Assembly: GCF_001433855.1 (NCBI RefSeq)
Contig: NZ_AZCP01000001.1
Coordinates: 561,187-625,186, forward strand
Direction of reading: 5' to 3'
Origin: Levilactobacillus brevis ATCC 14869 = DSM 20054
GTDB taxonomy: Bacteria; Bacillota; Bacilli; Lactobacillales; Lactobacillaceae
Length of the DNA: 64,000 nt
Shown piece by piece: positions 63,247 to 64,000 of this stretch. Numbering within the stretch: position 1 is the first letter of the stretch; the number at the start of each line of letters is the position of its first letter. The translations under genes were made by a program, and so were the position numbers. The notes under the pieces were generated by a model that was given only the letters and a program-made list of their open reading frames with translations, did no database searches and was not told where the DNA came from.

Positions 63247-63951
63247 TTAACGGTTGTCGCCGCCAAAAATTCCAAAGATTTGTAAGAGTTGTAAGAACAA
63301 GTTAACGAAGTCCAAGTACAATTGCAAGGCACCATTAACGGCTAACCCTGTCGTTGACACTTGATCGCCGTACTGTAAATACATTTTCTGCATCCGTTGC
63401 GTATCCCAAGCCGTTAATACGGCAAAGATAATCACGGCAACGAAGGAGAAGATTATGGCAATTAGCGCGCTACGCAAAAACATATTCACAATCATTGCGA
63501 CAATCAAACCGATTAAAGCGGCTGTCGCTTGCGTCCCGATTTTACTTAAATCCCGCTTGGTAAAGACCCCAATTCCAGCCATGGTGATAAAGATCGCCGC
63601 ACTTGAAACAAAGGCCGCCACCATTGACGTTTGTGTATAAACCAGTGAATACAAGGAAATAACGCCACCGGTAATCACTGCATACACGAAGAGTCCAACC
63701 AAGGCCACGGTTGGTCGTTTCATCGACTGTCCGCTAATCACAAACGGTAAGATAAACCAAACAATAATTGGGATCAACAGACCGCCACCCTTTAAGGTTT
63801 GTAAAAAGGCCATCTGAGTTGACATCCAATAGGCGACTACAGCTGAGACCAACACGGCCGCACCCATCCAGCCAAACATTTTGGTCAGAAAGCTGTTGAG
63901 GCCGACCTCAGTGTTAATCGTCGTACGGGGTTGCTGATCATAGTTGTTCAT
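63247..63951 (-). CDS. BAX-inhibitor-1 family membrane protein
   Basis: A 234-residue membrane protein with seven helices. The TMBIM features are MFGWMGAAVLVSAVVAYW, SLVYTQTSMVAAFVSSAAIFITMAGIG and the C-terminal LTAWDTQRMQKMYLQY..ALQLYLDFVNLFLQLLQIFG with the aspartates of the pH-sensor pair. Bacillus YetJ is a pH-sensitive calcium leak channel of this family; function here is inferred. The ATG (MNNYDQQ) follows AAGGAGCGTTTCA. Confidence 0.93.
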   Translation of the reverse strand: MNNYDQQPRTTINTEVGLNSFLTKMFGWMGAAVLVSAVVAYWMSTQMAFLQTLKGGGLLIPIIVWFILPFVISGQSMKRPTVALVGLFVYAVITGGVISLYSLVYTQTSMVAAFVSSAAIFITMAGIGVFTKRDLSKIGTQATAALIGLIVAMIVNMFLRSALIAIIFSFVAVIIFAVLTAWDTQRMQKMYLQYGDQVSTTGLAVNGALQLYLDFVNLFLQLLQIFGIFGGDNR

Positions 63952-64000
63952 TGAAACGCTCCTTCTTTCAATCAATTCCCGACTTAGTCACCACCATTGG

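Noticed and set aside
1-64000. CRISPR arrays, tRNA or rRNA genes, insertion sequences, prophage
   Set aside because: I looked for spaced direct repeats, tRNA cloverleaf motifs, transposase sequences and phage genes and found none; the two T-box leaders were the only tRNA-related elements.

Overview
The window is a chromosomal segment of a low-to-mid GC Firmicute, almost certainly a member of the Lactobacillaceae. The evidence is the gene content and order (folD-xseA-xseB-ispA-tlyA, rplU-prp-rpmA, the yqeG-to-rpmF cluster, infC-rpmI-rplT), two tRNA-sensing T-box leaders, a GlnR-type glnRA operon, a MucBP/DUF5776 surface protein, and strong AGGAGG ribosome binding sites with many GTG/TTG starts. 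The species cannot be fixed from the sequence alone. Most of the window is conserved housekeeping DNA on the minus strand. I see no rRNA, tRNA, insertion sequence, prophage or CRISPR array.

Layout. 1-8.5 kb holds isoprenoid, DNA-repair and folate genes (tlyA partial, ispA, xseBA, folD), then nusB-asp23-efp-pepP, the ribosomal operon rplU-prp-rpmA with a structured leader, and a TetR regulator whose start codon looks non-canonical. 8.5-11 kb is a compact three-gene operon: two proteins I do not recognise followed by an all-alpha dUTPase-like protein. 11-15 kb is glnA-glnR with an exact GlnR box, then miaA and a glycerophosphodiesterase. 15-21 kb has a lone plus-strand DUF3042 microprotein, a rhodanese-like protein, glucokinase, YqgQ, a rhomboid protease, a 5-formyl-THF cyclo-ligase, rpmG, a class B penicillin-binding protein and a DUF378 protein. 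21-31 kb has a large YfhO-type membrane protein, a cysteine-free HesB-like protein, mltG-udk-greA and pheST behind a Phe T-box.

31-41 kb is the most accessory-like part: HD hydrolase plus HxlR regulator, an rRNA methyltransferase, acylphosphatase, a YidC lipoprotein insertase with a structured leader, a YxeA-like protein flanked by palindromic repeats, an OmpR-type two-component system, an alcohol dehydrogenase with a Rex-like operator, a secreted matrixin protease, and a HAD phosphatase with a CzrA-like zinc sensor. 41-47 kb is the conserved ribosome-assembly and NAD cluster yqeG-yqeH-yhbY-nadD-yqeK-rsfS-methyltransferase-tmcAL, then yceD-rpmF. 47-53 kb has the surface protein, infC-rpmI-rplT (AUA start, attenuator leader) and thrS behind a Thr T-box. 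53-60 kb is polA-mutM-coaE-nrdR-dnaB-dnaI. 60-64 kb is a plus-strand guanine deaminase/purine permease pair and a BAX-inhibitor-1-like membrane protein.

The clearest candidates for undescribed biology are the unknown/unknown/dUTPase operon beside glnA, the small three-way-junction leader upstream of yidC, the AUC-start TetR gene, and several unassigned palindromic operators. None was tested by a database search, so novelty is not proven.
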